Shown: positions 33,789 through 42,653 of the stretch, in pieces
Layout of the letters: every line of letters begins with the position of its first letter
Position numbering within the stretch: the stretch's first letter is position 1
From: Thalassococcus_A lentus
GTDB taxonomy: Bacteria > Pseudomonadota > Alphaproteobacteria > Rhodobacterales > Rhodobacteraceae
Reading direction: 5' to 3'
Assembly: GCF_028023555.1 (NCBI RefSeq)
Contig: NZ_JAQIOY010000002.1
Location: 186,001-250,000, forward strand
Length of the DNA: 64,000 nucleotides
Notes under the pieces: generated by a model
Databases searched by the model: none
Told to the model about the DNA's origin: nothing
What the model saw: the letters and a program-made list of their open reading frames with translations, nothing else
Program-made: the position numbers and the translations under genes

Positions 33789-34829
33789 TCAGGCTACGGC
33801 CAGGGTTGTTTCGGGATTAAACCAGCGCACCCGGTCTGTCTGTGGCGCGAGGGTCAGCACGTCTCCGGGCTTTACGGTCATATCGCTGTCCAGCACGGCG
33901 CGAAAGAGCGCGCCCTCGACATCGCAGGTGACCAGCAGATGGGCTCCAAGCGGCTCGACCACCTTTGCGGTGGCTTTCAAACCGGTTTCTGATGGTCGCA
34001 GATCTTCCGGCCGAATGGCGAACTTAAGGGTTTCGGACGAAACCGGGCCGTCCATGTCCTGACCACCGACCGTCCATTTGCCGTTGCCCGACGGGGTTGC
34101 TGGCAAGAAGTTCATCGGTGGGTTGCCGATAAAGCCAGCGACGAATTCAGCTGCCGGGTTGCGGTAGACTTCAATCGGCGAGGCGGCCTGAACGATCTTG
34201 CCCTGATGCATGACGCTGATCCGGTCTGCCATCGACATGGCCTCGACCTGATCGTGGGTGACGTAGATCGCGGTGGTATTGCTTTCGGCCAGAACGCCCT
34301 TGAGTTCCGCACGCATTTCCATGCGAAGGAGCGCGTCAAGGTTGGAAAGCGGCTCATCCATCAGGATTACGTCGGGCTCCATCGCAAGTGCCCGAGCCAC
34401 CGCAACACGCTGGCGCTGACCGCCGGACAATTCGCCTGAATAGCGTTTGAGCAATTGTTCGATATGCATCAGCTCAGCGGTGCGCTCGACCCGGCGTTTC
34501 ACTTCGTCGTTCGGCAGCTTTTGCATGCGCAGACCAAAGCCGATATTTTCGAAGACGGTCAGATGCGGGAATACTGCGTAGTTTTGGAACACCATTGCGA
34601 TGCCGCGGTCTTTGGGTGGCAGGTGGTCGATCCTGCGTCCGCCGATCCAGACTTCGCCGGTGGTTGCCGTTTCCAACCCGGCCACGATCCGCAACAATGT
34701 GGTCTTGCCGCATCCGGATGCGCCCAGCAGAACCATGAATTCCTGATCCTGAATGGTCAGATTGATGTCATGAAGCGCTTGGTACGCTCCAAAGGTCTTG
34801 GCGACATTTTTGATTTGGATTTCAGCCAT
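33789..34829 (-). CDS. carbohydrate ABC transporter ATP-binding protein (UgpC/MalK type)
   Basis: A 346-residue ATPase with Walker A GASGCGKTT at 36-44, signature ELSGGQRQRVAVARAL, Walker B VILMDEPLSNLDALLR and switch YVTHDQVEAMSMADR. The C-terminal TOBE/OB domain (about 240-346) is typical of carbohydrate importers. It powers uptake through the two permeases encoded just upstream and precedes the GH63 gene by ten bases, tying transport and hydrolysis in one transcript. Confidence 0.93.
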   Translation of the reverse strand: MAEIQIKNVAKTFGAYQALHDINLTIQDQEFMVLLGASGCGKTTLLRIVAGLETATTGEVWIGGRRIDHLPPKDRGIAMVFQNYAVFPHLTVFENIGFGLRMQKLPNDEVKRRVERTAELMHIEQLLKRYSGELSGGQRQRVAVARALAMEPDVILMDEPLSNLDALLRMEMRAELKGVLAESNTTAIYVTHDQVEAMSMADRISVMHQGKIVQAASPIEVYRNPAAEFVAGFIGNPPMNFLPATPSGNGKWTVGGQDMDGPVSSETLKFAIRPEDLRPSETGLKATAKVVEPLGAHLLVTCDVEGALFRAVLDSDMTVKPGDVLTLAPQTDRVRWFNPETTLAVA

Positions 34830-34859
34830 AACTTGAGCTCCTGTTTCGGTCGCGCCGCC

Positions 34860-35699
34860 TCAGCGGTTGGCGATGCCCCACATGGCAAAGAGGTATTTAC
34901 GCACAGCGAAGATGAAGATCAGCGCTGGCACGACGAGGATGAACCCGCCCGCGAATTTCAGGTGAAGCGGAGAGGTGTCTAGATTTTGCAAAAGGAATGC
35001 GGTCAGCGTGCGGTTCTCGATTGTCAGAACAGCCGCCGCAAAAACCTCGTTCCATGAGATCACGAAGGCAAAGATCGCGCTGGCTGTGATGCCCGGCAAG
35101 ATTAGCGGCAGAACCACCTTGGTGAACGCAGTCAGTCGCGTGCAACCGAGGGTCCATGCGGCTTCTTCCAGTTCGATCGGAATGCCCGAGAAAAGCGAGA
35201 ATGTGATCAGCACCGCAAATGGGATTGCCAAAGTGGTGTGCACAAGCGCCAGACCGAACACTGTGTCGTCCAGACCCGTCTGGATGAACATGACGGCCAG
35301 GGGAAGCGCCAGAAGCGGAAGCGGAAAGGCCCGGGTCAGCAGGATCAGCAGACGGAACAGTTCCTTGCCGCGAAAATCAAAGCGCGACAGCGCATATCCC
35401 GCCGGGGCTCCGATCACGATCGACATGATCATGGTCATTCCTGCCACGAGGATCGAGTTCTTGAGCGCGGTCAGCATTCCTGCAAAGCCCGCAAAGAATG
35501 TCAGGCTGCCCAGATCGAATTCGGGCCAGAACGGCTTGGGAAAGCTGTTGACGGTGTCCGGGGAACTCAGCGTGTTGATCAGTAGAAAGTAGATCGGAAC
35601 CAGAACCCATGCACAAAGCAGGACAACGGCTGTGACATAGACGAACCTTCCGGCCTTGCGCGCATCAGGCGCCGCGACATCGGTTGTGACAGAGGTCAT
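34860..35699 (-). CDS. carbohydrate ABC transporter permease (MalG type)
   Basis: A 279-residue inner-membrane permease with six predicted helices and the cytoplasmic ATPase coupling loop at EEAAWTLGCTRLTAFTKVVL, the EAA motif of the MalG family. One helix is at 18-40 and the permease core follows. Its start overlaps the stop of the MalF-type gene by four bases, and the ATPase gene follows 30 bases downstream. Confidence 0.92.
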   Translation of the reverse strand: MTSVTTDVAAPDARKAGRFVYVTAVVLLCAWVLVPIYFLLINTLSSPDTVNSFPKPFWPEFDLGSLTFFAGFAGMLTALKNSILVAGMTMIMSIVIGAPAGYALSRFDFRGKELFRLLILLTRAFPLPLLALPLAVMFIQTGLDDTVFGLALVHTTLAIPFAVLITFSLFSGIPIELEEAAWTLGCTRLTAFTKVVLPLILPGITASAIFAFVISWNEVFAAAVLTIENRTLTAFLLQNLDTSPLHLKFAGGFILVVPALIFIFAVRKYLFAMWGIANR

Positions 35700-36541
35700 A
35701 TCGTTGCTCCTTTCGGGACGCGCAGCAGACGCAGGATGATCAAGGTAAAGCCAATCGAGATGGCGAGAATGATCAGGGCCATGGCTGCAGCTGCGCCAGA
35801 GTTCAGAAGATCGAACTGATAGGCATAGGTTTCACCCATGAGGACCGGGAAGAGCGTGCCGCCCAGTGCTGCCACAACGGCGAAGATTTCAAAGGCGAGA
35901 ATGACACGCAGCACCAGCGCCGTTTGCAGGCTGGGCCGCAAAAGGGGCAGGGTGATCCGGGTGAACCGTTTCCATGGGCTGGCACCAAAGACCTCGGCGG
36001 CCTCATAGTATTCCTTGGGGATCAGGCCGATGCCTGCGACCAGGATTACGAGCATGATCGCCGTCGCCCGCCAGATCTCGGCCAGCGCAATCGCCAGGAA
36101 CACAAGCCCGGGGTTTTGGAAGGTCAGCAGGTTCACCGGCTTATCAACGATCCCCAGACCGTTCATCATCGAGTTCAGAAAACCGGACTGTTCGAAGATC
36201 GCCAGCCAGATGATACCGGCAGCCAGATCCGAAATGCCCAACGGAATGGTCCAGACGTACAGGATCAGATCGCGGCCTTTTTGCATTTTGTTGACCATGG
36301 TGGCCATGAGCAGCGCCAGAGCGAGCTGAACAGGCACGACCGCGGCAGCCAGCAAGAAGGTATTGCGCAGCGTGGTCGGGAACTTCCAGTAGCTCGTGAC
36401 TTCGCGGAAATTGTCCAGTGTAAATCCCGATCCAGTGCTGAAGGCCTGTTTGGACACCAGCAAAAACGGATAAAGGAAAAACAGACAAAGAAAGAGCGTC
36501 ACTGGCAAGATCAGGACATAGGGTAACACCCGAGCGTTCAT
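35696..36541 (-). CDS. carbohydrate ABC transporter permease (MalF type)
   Basis: A 281-residue permease with an N-terminal helix (about 8-28) and the conserved core carrying the EAA motif YEAAEVFGASPWKRFTRITL. It pairs with the MalG-type permease encoded by the overlapping downstream gene. The 115-base gap before it, after the binding-protein gene, contains two strong hairpins, so it is probably expressed at a lower level than the binding protein. Confidence 0.92.
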   Translation of the reverse strand: MNARVLPYVLILPVTLFLCLFFLYPFLLVSKQAFSTGSGFTLDNFREVTSYWKFPTTLRNTFLLAAAVVPVQLALALLMATMVNKMQKGRDLILYVWTIPLGISDLAAGIIWLAIFEQSGFLNSMMNGLGIVDKPVNLLTFQNPGLVFLAIALAEIWRATAIMLVILVAGIGLIPKEYYEAAEVFGASPWKRFTRITLPLLRPSLQTALVLRVILAFEIFAVVAALGGTLFPVLMGETYAYQFDLLNSGAAAAMALIILAISIGFTLIILRLLRVPKGATI

Positions 36542-36601
36542 GGGACCGCTCCTTTCATGGCGCAGTGGCGCGCTGAATTAGAAATGTCATCGGGGTAGGG
36601 G

Positions 36602-36652
36602 GCCCGGACCCAACTATATAGACAGGTCCGGGCTTTGGGAGGAATACCTCCC
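36602..36652 (-). terminator. two tandem hairpins after the binding-protein gene
   Basis: On the leftward transcript the first hairpin is GGGAGG-loop-CCTCCC (36637-36652), starting four bases after the binding-protein stop. The second pairs GCCCGGACC (36602-36610) with GGTCCGGGC (36625-36633) across a 14-base AT-rich loop. Neither has a long T run, so read-through into the permeases is expected, with the hairpins protecting the binding-protein message or causing partial termination. Confidence 0.75.
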
Positions 36653-36656
36653 GGCC

Positions 36657-37925
36657 TTATTCGACCGGGCAGGCACCTTCGGAAGGTGCGTCAGGCGCCC
36701 AGCAAGGTGCGCCGGTTTCTTCCATGATTGCGGCCAACTTGCCTTTTTGATCGTCCAGAACCATGCGGATGTCCTGACCGGCCAGAACGATACGTTCAAA
36801 GCTGTCGACGAAGACGCGGTTGAAGTCGCCTCCCTTGTCGCCGAGACCGGCAGGCAGCAGGCCCGGGTTCGCGTCGGCAGAACCGGACATCTTGGCAACT
36901 GCATCGCCAGCGGCTTTGACCGATGGTGGCAGATCTTCTGGGAGAGCAACGTCAACAACGGGGAAGAAGTTGGTCGCCCGCAGAGTTGCGATCTGGGTTT
37001 CCGGCTTCAGCATGTATTCGACCAGCGATTTGGCCGCGTCCATGTCTGGTGCTGTTTTCGGAATGGCAACGCCTGCCAGAACAGGCATGAAGCCACGGCC
37101 GGTTGGGCCAGCTGGGGCCGGGAATGCCACGAAATCATCCGGACGCTCGTTGAACGCCTGTGCCAGACGCGAGGTGTGGTCAAACACGATCCATGCATCG
37201 CCGGACAGCAGCTGTTCCTGCATGAACGAGAAGTTGGTGGAAGCTGGGTTTGTGTGTTCCCACAGCTTACGGAACGCTTCCCATGCGCCTACGGCTTCGT
37301 CAGACGCAAACGTGCGTACAACACCGTTGGTGTAGGACGGGTAGAGGTAGCCCTGGAAGAAGCGGTGCTTCAGACCCTTGGGACCTGCAGGAAAGCCGAA
37401 CTTTGGCTCGCCGGCTGCTTCATGAGCGTTCGCGGCCCACTGGATCAGCTGGTCGTAGGTCAGTGCGTTGATGTCGGCACCATCAGGCAGGTACTGCAGC
37501 GCGTCCTTGTTGGCGGCCATGATGTAGCTGGCCTGCATCCAAGGGATGTACTGCATACTGTCTGTGCCAAGCTTGGCAAGATCGTTGAAGGTTCCGGATG
37601 CGCTCATGACACCCATGTCCGACAGATCAACCAGGTCATCAGGATTCATCGCGGAGAAGTCACCGTGCAACGCGCCCAGCACACCGATCGTACCCGATCC
37701 GGCCTGCAGTTCCGCGTTCAGACGTGTCAGCCATGGGCCGCCGTCATTTGGCTGGTAGTCTACGCCGGCCTCAAAGCCGCCGAGGACCTGTTCGCGCATT
37801 GCCTGCGCTTCTTCCACTGGCTTGGCCTGTGTGGACCAGAACAGCGTTTCGGCCTGTGCAGCCATACCCGTGCACGCAATCGCGAGACCCGATGCTGCGC
37901 CGAGAATTTTGGAATAAAAAGTCAT
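36657..37925 (-). CDS. carbohydrate ABC transporter substrate-binding protein
   Basis: A 422-residue family 1 extracellular solute-binding protein. The signal peptide MTFYSKILGAASGLAIACTGMAAQA is cleaved before ETLFWS. It contains the usual ligand-site aromatics (WMQASYIMAANKDAL, WAANAHEAAG) and a C-terminal cysteine pair near 407 and 419 (APCWAP, GACPVE) that may form a disulfide. First gene of the leftward operon, divergent from a LacI regulator. The gene set downstream (GH63 hydrolase, isomerase, glycerate kinase) suggests a small charged glycoside such as mannosylglycerate as ligand; the protein itself does not prove this. Confidence 0.9.
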   Translation of the reverse strand: MTFYSKILGAASGLAIACTGMAAQAETLFWSTQAKPVEEAQAMREQVLGGFEAGVDYQPNDGGPWLTRLNAELQAGSGTIGVLGALHGDFSAMNPDDLVDLSDMGVMSASGTFNDLAKLGTDSMQYIPWMQASYIMAANKDALQYLPDGADINALTYDQLIQWAANAHEAAGEPKFGFPAGPKGLKHRFFQGYLYPSYTNGVVRTFASDEAVGAWEAFRKLWEHTNPASTNFSFMQEQLLSGDAWIVFDHTSRLAQAFNERPDDFVAFPAPAGPTGRGFMPVLAGVAIPKTAPDMDAAKSLVEYMLKPETQIATLRATNFFPVVDVALPEDLPPSVKAAGDAVAKMSGSADANPGLLPAGLGDKGGDFNRVFVDSFERIVLAGQDIRMVLDDQKGKLAAIMEETGAPCWAPDAPSEGACPVE

Positions 37926-38080
37926 ATTTCCTCCCAGTTTGGTTTGGCGCCGAAAGGTGTTCGACGCCGGATTCTAACAGGTGTTCCCGGATGGCGAATC
38001 CGGGCTGTCGATTATCAGGAGGACATGAAATTCGGCGCAATTCTTGCGGCAAATCGAATCTCCTCCCTTGGTGAAAGATT

Positions 38081-38096
38081 GGTATATCGTTATACC
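38081..38096. promoter_or_regulatory. palindrome GGTATA-TCGT-TATACC, candidate LacI operator
   Basis: A perfect 6-base inverted repeat with a 4-base centre lies in the 297-base divergent gap (37926-38222) between the binding-protein gene and the lacI-type gene, 155 bases from the former and 126 from the latter. Symmetric operators of about 14-20 bases are typical of LacI-family proteins. A looser AT-rich site (ACGATATATC) lies near 38196. The rest of the gap is AT-rich, holding the two divergent promoters, which I cannot place exactly. Confidence 0.6.
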
Positions 38097-38222
38097 TACT
38101 GTCAAATGATATTTGCGCCCAATTCGGTTGTCGATGTTGCGATCGATCCAAAAACCCTTGCTTTTCAAGGAAAAAAAATACACAAAGATGATGAAACGAT
38201 ATATCTAATCCTAGGGAAAAAC

Positions 38223-39230
38223 GTGTCCGGTAAGCCAACTTTGGGAACCGTTGCAAAGGCAGCGGGTGTATCTGTACCTACCGCCAGTCAGGTGTTGCGG
38301 GGCACAGGACGCATTTCCGAAGAAACACGTGAAAAGGTTCTGGAGGCGGCGCGCCGCCTGCATTACGTCAAGGACTCTCGTGCAGCTTCGATGCGGTCGG
38401 GCGACAATCGTGAAATTGGTTTTGTTATCAACCAATTGCAGAACCCTTTTAATGCGGAAGTAATCAGCGGTGTCGTAGATCTGCTGGAAACTAAGGGTTA
38501 TCTCGTCTCTGTTGTGGATACCCGTGACGACCTTGAGCGGCAAAATCGTCAGCTTGAAGCCTTTATCCGGCATGGCCGTGGCGGTCTGCTTTGGGTTCCC
38601 GCGCTGGAAACGGAGCCCAACACGATAGAGTTGCTCCGCACACACCGAATTCCGACAGTGACGTTCCTGCGGCCTCTGCATCGAGATTTCGACCATGTGG
38701 GTATTCGAAATGCGGAAGCCACCAGCAATGCAACGGCCTATCTGGCTGATCTGGGACACCGGCACATCGCATATTTTGGTGGTACGGACATGACGATTGT
38801 TCGCGCCGAGCGGATCTCGGGTTACCGGCAGGAAATGTCGAAGCGTGGTTTGGGGCAGGGTGTTGTCTGGGATTGCGACAACACGAAACTGTCTGGTCTG
38901 GATGCGATGATCGCGTTGAAACAACAGCACCCGGACGTCACGGCCATTGTGTGCAACGGTGACATGGTGGCATTGGGCGCAAGCCTTGGGTTGACGCGTC
39001 TGGGATTAGAGCCTGGCGTGGATGTATCGATCGTTGGCTTCGATGACATTCAGGACGCGGCTGTTGCGACGCCGCCGTTGACGACAATGGCCATCCATCC
39101 ACAAAAGCTTGGCCGTAAGCTGGCGCGCGTTTTGCTGGACCGCATAGAAGAACCTGCAATGCCCGCAACCGTATCCGAGATATCTGCGGAGCTGGTTGTA
39201 CGAGATACCTCTGGGCCGGTGCATAATTAA
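38223..39230 (+). CDS. LacI family transcriptional regulator
   Basis: A 335-residue LacI-type regulator. The N-terminal helix-turn-helix with hinge (about 6-60) reads LGTVAKAAGVSVPTASQVLRG; the periplasmic-binding-protein-like effector domain follows, with ADLGHRHIAYFGG and VSIVGFDDI blocks. The start is GTG at 38223, five bases after AGGGA. A very long open frame continues upstream to 36747 but runs antisense through the binding-protein gene and lacks any LacI similarity, so it is rejected. It most likely represses the divergent sugar operon; the effector is unknown. Ends at a bidirectional terminator. Confidence 0.9.
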   Translation: MSGKPTLGTVAKAAGVSVPTASQVLRGTGRISEETREKVLEAARRLHYVKDSRAASMRSGDNREIGFVINQLQNPFNAEVISGVVDLLETKGYLVSVVDTRDDLERQNRQLEAFIRHGRGGLLWVPALETEPNTIELLRTHRIPTVTFLRPLHRDFDHVGIRNAEATSNATAYLADLGHRHIAYFGGTDMTIVRAERISGYRQEMSKRGLGQGVVWDCDNTKLSGLDAMIALKQQHPDVTAIVCNGDMVALGASLGLTRLGLEPGVDVSIVGFDDIQDAAVATPPLTTMAIHPQKLGRKLARVLLDRIEEPAMPATVSEISAELVVRDTSGPVHN

Positions 39231-39338
39231 GTATACAAATACAACGATTTACGGTGTGGAGCGCAGGTAAATTCGGTCTCCTGCGTGTTGCGTTTATTTA
39301 CATAATACTGATTATAAGATTAATGCATGAAAGAAAAA

Positions 39339-39371
39339 GGGCCAGATTTGCATCTGACCCCCATTGTTTTT
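39339..39371. terminator. bidirectional terminator between lacI-type gene and gcdH
   Basis: GGGCCAGAT (39339-39347) pairs with ATCTGACCC (39352-39360) with one C-A mismatch, an A tract on the left and a T run to 39371 on the right. It can end both the rightward regulator transcript and the leftward gcdH transcript. The 148-base gap holds nothing else that I can see. Confidence 0.8.
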
Positions 39372-39378
39372 CGTCACA

Positions 39379-40611
39379 TCAAAAGAATGCCTGAAGCCCA
39401 GTTTGCGCCCGCCCCAGGATCAAGGCGTGCACATCATGCGTGCCCTCATAGGTGTTGACCGTCTCGAGGTTCATCATATGCCGGATAACCTGGAATTCTG
39501 CCGAGATGCCGTTGCCGCCGTGCATGTCCCGGGCCATCCGCGCAATATCCAGCGCTTTGCCGCAGTTGTTGCGTTTGAGAATGGAGATCATCTCGGGCGC
39601 ACCGCGCGCTTCGTCCAGCAAACGTCCGACGCGCAGACATCCTTGCAAGGCCAGTGAAATCTCGGTCTGCATGTCCGCCAGTTTGCGTTGGAACAATTGG
39701 GTTTGTGCGATGGGCTTGTTGAACTGCTTGCGCTCAAGTCCATAGTTCAGGGCCGCGTGCCAGCAGAATTCTGCCGCGCCCAACACCCCCCAGCTGATGC
39801 CGTAGCGGGCACGGTTCAAACAGCCAAACGGGCCCTTGAGCCCCTGAACATGTGGCAACAAGGCGTCCTCGCCGACCTCGACACCGTCCAGAACGATTTC
39901 ACCGGTTACCGAAGCCCGCAGGCTTAGTTTGTTTGCAATTTTCGGTGCGGATAGGCCCTTGGCGCCCTTCTCAAGGACAAAACCGCGGATCTTGCCGTCA
40001 TGCGCTTCGGACTTGGCCCAGACGACAAAGACGTCTGCGATCGGACTGTTGGAAATCCACATCTTGGAGCCAGTTAGCCGGTAACCACCGTCGATTTTTT
40101 CCGCGCGGGTTTTCATTCCAGCTGGGTCACTGCCTGCGTCGGGTTCGGTCAAACCGAAGCATCCGATCCACTCGCCGCTGGCCAGTTTTGGCAGGTACTT
40201 CTGACGCTGCTCTTCGCTGCCATAGGCATAAATCGGATACATGACCAGCGAGGACTGGACCGACATCATGCTGCGATATCCCGAGTCCACACGCTCGATT
40301 TCCCGGGCCACCAAACCGTAGGACACATACGAGCCCCCTAGCCCGCCGTATTCCTCTGGCACCGTGATGCCCAGCAATCCCATGCTGCCCATCTCTGCAA
40401 AGACTTCGGGGGCAACGGTTTCGTTGTTGAAGGCCTCGACGACGCGCGGCGCCAGCTTTTCTTCGGCAAAGGCGCGCGCGCCATCGGCCAGCATGCGCTC
40501 TTCTTCGGTTAGCTGATCGCTCAGCAGAAAGGCATCCTGCCAGTCAAAGCTGCCCAGATCCGGAGCGTCTTTGGCCTTGAGGGAGGGTTTTGGTTGGCTC
40601 ATCTCATTCAT
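39379..40611 (-). CDS. gcdH: glutaryl-CoA dehydrogenase
   Basis: A 410-residue FAD-dependent acyl-CoA dehydrogenase that oxidises and decarboxylates glutaryl-CoA to crotonyl-CoA in lysine and tryptophan breakdown. The catalytic base is E389 in NTYEGTHDVHALILGRAQ, a GCDH-specific ending; the substrate carboxylate loop VDSGYRSMMSVQSSLVMYP (108-126) and FAD motif FGLTEPDAGSDPAGM are also characteristic. Two close starts exist (MNEMSQ and MSQ). It stands alone, leftward, between the lacI-type gene and psuK. Confidence 0.93.
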   Translation of the reverse strand: MNEMSQPKPSLKAKDAPDLGSFDWQDAFLLSDQLTEEERMLADGARAFAEEKLAPRVVEAFNNETVAPEVFAEMGSMGLLGITVPEEYGGLGGSYVSYGLVAREIERVDSGYRSMMSVQSSLVMYPIYAYGSEEQRQKYLPKLASGEWIGCFGLTEPDAGSDPAGMKTRAEKIDGGYRLTGSKMWISNSPIADVFVVWAKSEAHDGKIRGFVLEKGAKGLSAPKIANKLSLRASVTGEIVLDGVEVGEDALLPHVQGLKGPFGCLNRARYGISWGVLGAAEFCWHAALNYGLERKQFNKPIAQTQLFQRKLADMQTEISLALQGCLRVGRLLDEARGAPEMISILKRNNCGKALDIARMARDMHGGNGISAEFQVIRHMMNLETVNTYEGTHDVHALILGRAQTGLQAFF

Positions 40612-40763
40612 TTTACGCTCCTTTGAATGGGCAACTCTGCGCTGCGGCGCTTGATTTGATCAAATTATAGGGCACAACGCCACCTAAGAAAATGGATATC
40701 AAGGACGCAGGGTGACGCAACCCGTTGCTTGCTCTGATCCGTCCCATGGGCCACAAGGACGCC

Positions 40764-41657
40764 ATGAGCAAATCAGCAGACATTTTGTGTATTGGCTCGG
40801 TCCTGTGGGACGTGATCGGGCGCAGCCCGTCGGTCATGCGCGCCGGGTCAGATGTGCCGGGACGGATCACCCGGATTCCTGGCGGTGTGGCGCTGAATAT
40901 CGCCATGACGCTTGCGCGGTTCGGGCTGACGCCTGCTTTGTTGTCGTCGATCGGCCGGGATGCCGAGGGCGATGAACTTGTGACCGAATGCGAGCGCTTA
41001 GGCTGCCTTACGAACCATCTGTATCGTTCGGACGATCTGCCAACCGATGTTTATATGGCGATCGAGGGCGCCAATGGATTGATTGCGGCGATTGCAGATG
41101 CCCATTCATTGGAGGCGGCGGGCGCGCGCATTTTGAACCCTTTGACAGACGGCGCTCTGGGCAGTGCAGCGGCCCCCTACCCCGGCGTGATCGCGCTGGA
41201 TGGCAATCTGACGGAATCGCTTTTGGATGATGTGGCCCGCAATCCGGCCTTTGGACACGCCGATTTACGGATCGCACCAGCGTCACCGGGCAAAGCAGAA
41301 CGTCTGCTGCCGTTTTTGCGGGCTGGTCGCGGCACACTCTATGTGAACCTCGAAGAAGCAGGCCTGCTGAGCCAGACCAGTTTCGAAACCGCGCAGGATG
41401 CCGCCATGGCATTGTTGGAGCGCGGCGCGGCGCGGGCCATAGTAACCGACGGAAGCCGCACTTGCTGTGACGCGGATGCGGATGGTCTGTATCAGGGCAC
41501 GCCGCCGGATGTGCTGGTCACGCGCATTACAGGCGCTGGTGACACCTTTATGGCGGCCCATATCGCCGCAGAAATTGCAGGATCGTCGCGCGATCAGGCA
41601 CTCGAAAAGGCCCTGAGGGCCGCCGCAAGCTATGTATCCGGAGAAATCGCCCAATGA
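40764..41657 (+). CDS. psuK: PfkB family carbohydrate kinase, probable pseudouridine kinase
   Basis: A 297-residue PfkB/ribokinase-fold kinase. The N-terminal MSKSADILCIGSVLWDVIG and the glycine-rich RIPGGVALNIAMTLARFG are typical, and the ATP/anion-hole motif near the C-terminus is RITGAGDTFMAAH with the catalytic aspartate. Identity as PsuK (pseudouridine to pseudouridine 5'-phosphate) rests on the downstream psuG, which overlaps by four bases. The ATG at 40764 has AAGGA four bases upstream and is preferred over ATGs at 40725 and 40746. Confidence 0.85.
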   Translation: MSKSADILCIGSVLWDVIGRSPSVMRAGSDVPGRITRIPGGVALNIAMTLARFGLTPALLSSIGRDAEGDELVTECERLGCLTNHLYRSDDLPTDVYMAIEGANGLIAAIADAHSLEAAGARILNPLTDGALGSAAAPYPGVIALDGNLTESLLDDVARNPAFGHADLRIAPASPGKAERLLPFLRAGRGTLYVNLEEAGLLSQTSFETAQDAAMALLERGAARAIVTDGSRTCCDADADGLYQGTPPDVLVTRITGAGDTFMAAHIAAEIAGSSRDQALEKALRAAASYVSGEIAQ

Positions 41658-42568
41658 GCCTCGTTCACCTGTCCCCTGATGTCCAAGCCGCTCTTGAGGC
41701 CGGCAAGCCGGTTGTCGCCTTGGAATCGACTATTATAACCCATGGGATGCCATGGCCGCAGAATCTCGAAGTGGCCCGTCAGGTCGAAGCGACCGTAAAA
41801 GACGCGGGTGCAGAGCCGGCCACCATCGCGGTTCTGGATGGCCGGCTGTGTGTCGGTCTGGATGATGCGCAGCTTGAACAACTGGCGCAGGCCAAGGGTG
41901 TGGCAAAGCTGAGCCGCGCCGATATGGCGGTTTGCATGGCCGAAGGACGCACCGGCGCTACAACGGTTGCGGCGACGATGATCGCCGCCGAGCGTGCCGG
42001 AATATCCGTTTTTGCAACGGGTGGAATTGGCGGCGTTCACAAAGGCGCCGAGAGCAGCTTTGATATCTCTGCCGACTTGCAGGAACTGGCGCAAACAGCG
42101 GTCACGGTGGTTGCGGCGGGTGCAAAGGCCATTCTTGATCTGCCGAAAACGCTTGAGGTTTTGGAAACGCTCGGCGTTCCTGTAATCGCCTATGGGCAAG
42201 ACCAGTTGCCGGCATTCTGGTCGCGCGAAGCAGGACTGCGCGCACCATTGCGCATGGACACTGCGGGCGCGATTGCACGGGCGCATGTGATGCGCGGGCG
42301 CCTTGGGCTTCCGGGTGGTCAGTTGGTGGCCAACCCCATTCCGGCCGATGCTGAAATTCCGCGTGACGTTCTGGCGCCGCTGATCGCCGAAGCCAATCGG
42401 GATGCCGAACAACACGGGATTTCAGGCAAGGCGCTGACGCCCTATCTGCTGCAAAGGCTGTTCGAGCTTACCAAGGGCCGTTCGCTCGAAGCAAATATCG
42501 CGCTGGTTTTGAACAATGCACGTCTTGCGGCCGGAATTGCCTGCGAAATATGCGAAAATACAGACTAA
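41654..42568 (+). CDS. psuG: pseudouridine-5'-phosphate glycosidase
   Basis: A 304-residue PsuG that splits the C-C glycosidic bond of pseudouridine 5'-phosphate to uracil and ribose 5-phosphate. The N-terminal ALESTIITHGMPWPQNLE holds E24; the Schiff-base lysine is K158 in AAGAKAILD; the ligand loop FATGGIGGVHKG is present. The C-terminal LVANPIP and NNARLAAGIA blocks complete the family pattern. Translationally coupled to psuK (ATGA). No nucleoside transporter is next to the pair. Confidence 0.95.
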   Translation: MSLVHLSPDVQAALEAGKPVVALESTIITHGMPWPQNLEVARQVEATVKDAGAEPATIAVLDGRLCVGLDDAQLEQLAQAKGVAKLSRADMAVCMAEGRTGATTVAATMIAAERAGISVFATGGIGGVHKGAESSFDISADLQELAQTAVTVVAAGAKAILDLPKTLEVLETLGVPVIAYGQDQLPAFWSREAGLRAPLRMDTAGAIARAHVMRGRLGLPGGQLVANPIPADAEIPRDVLAPLIAEANRDAEQHGISGKALTPYLLQRLFELTKGRSLEANIALVLNNARLAAGIACEICENTD

Positions 42569-42653
42569 TTGGCTTTCACAGCGCGGCGACCATTGTACCC
42601 CTTGCCGCGATTGCCTAGGTTTGAGGCTGTATGTGACAGACGGTCTGACCTGA

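Noticed and set aside
36747..38222. Long open frame joined in frame to the LacI regulator, giving an 827-residue reading
   Set aside because: The first 492 codons run antisense through the sugar binding-protein gene and the divergent promoter region and show no domain; a GTG at 38223 with a good ribosome site gives a normal LacI protein.
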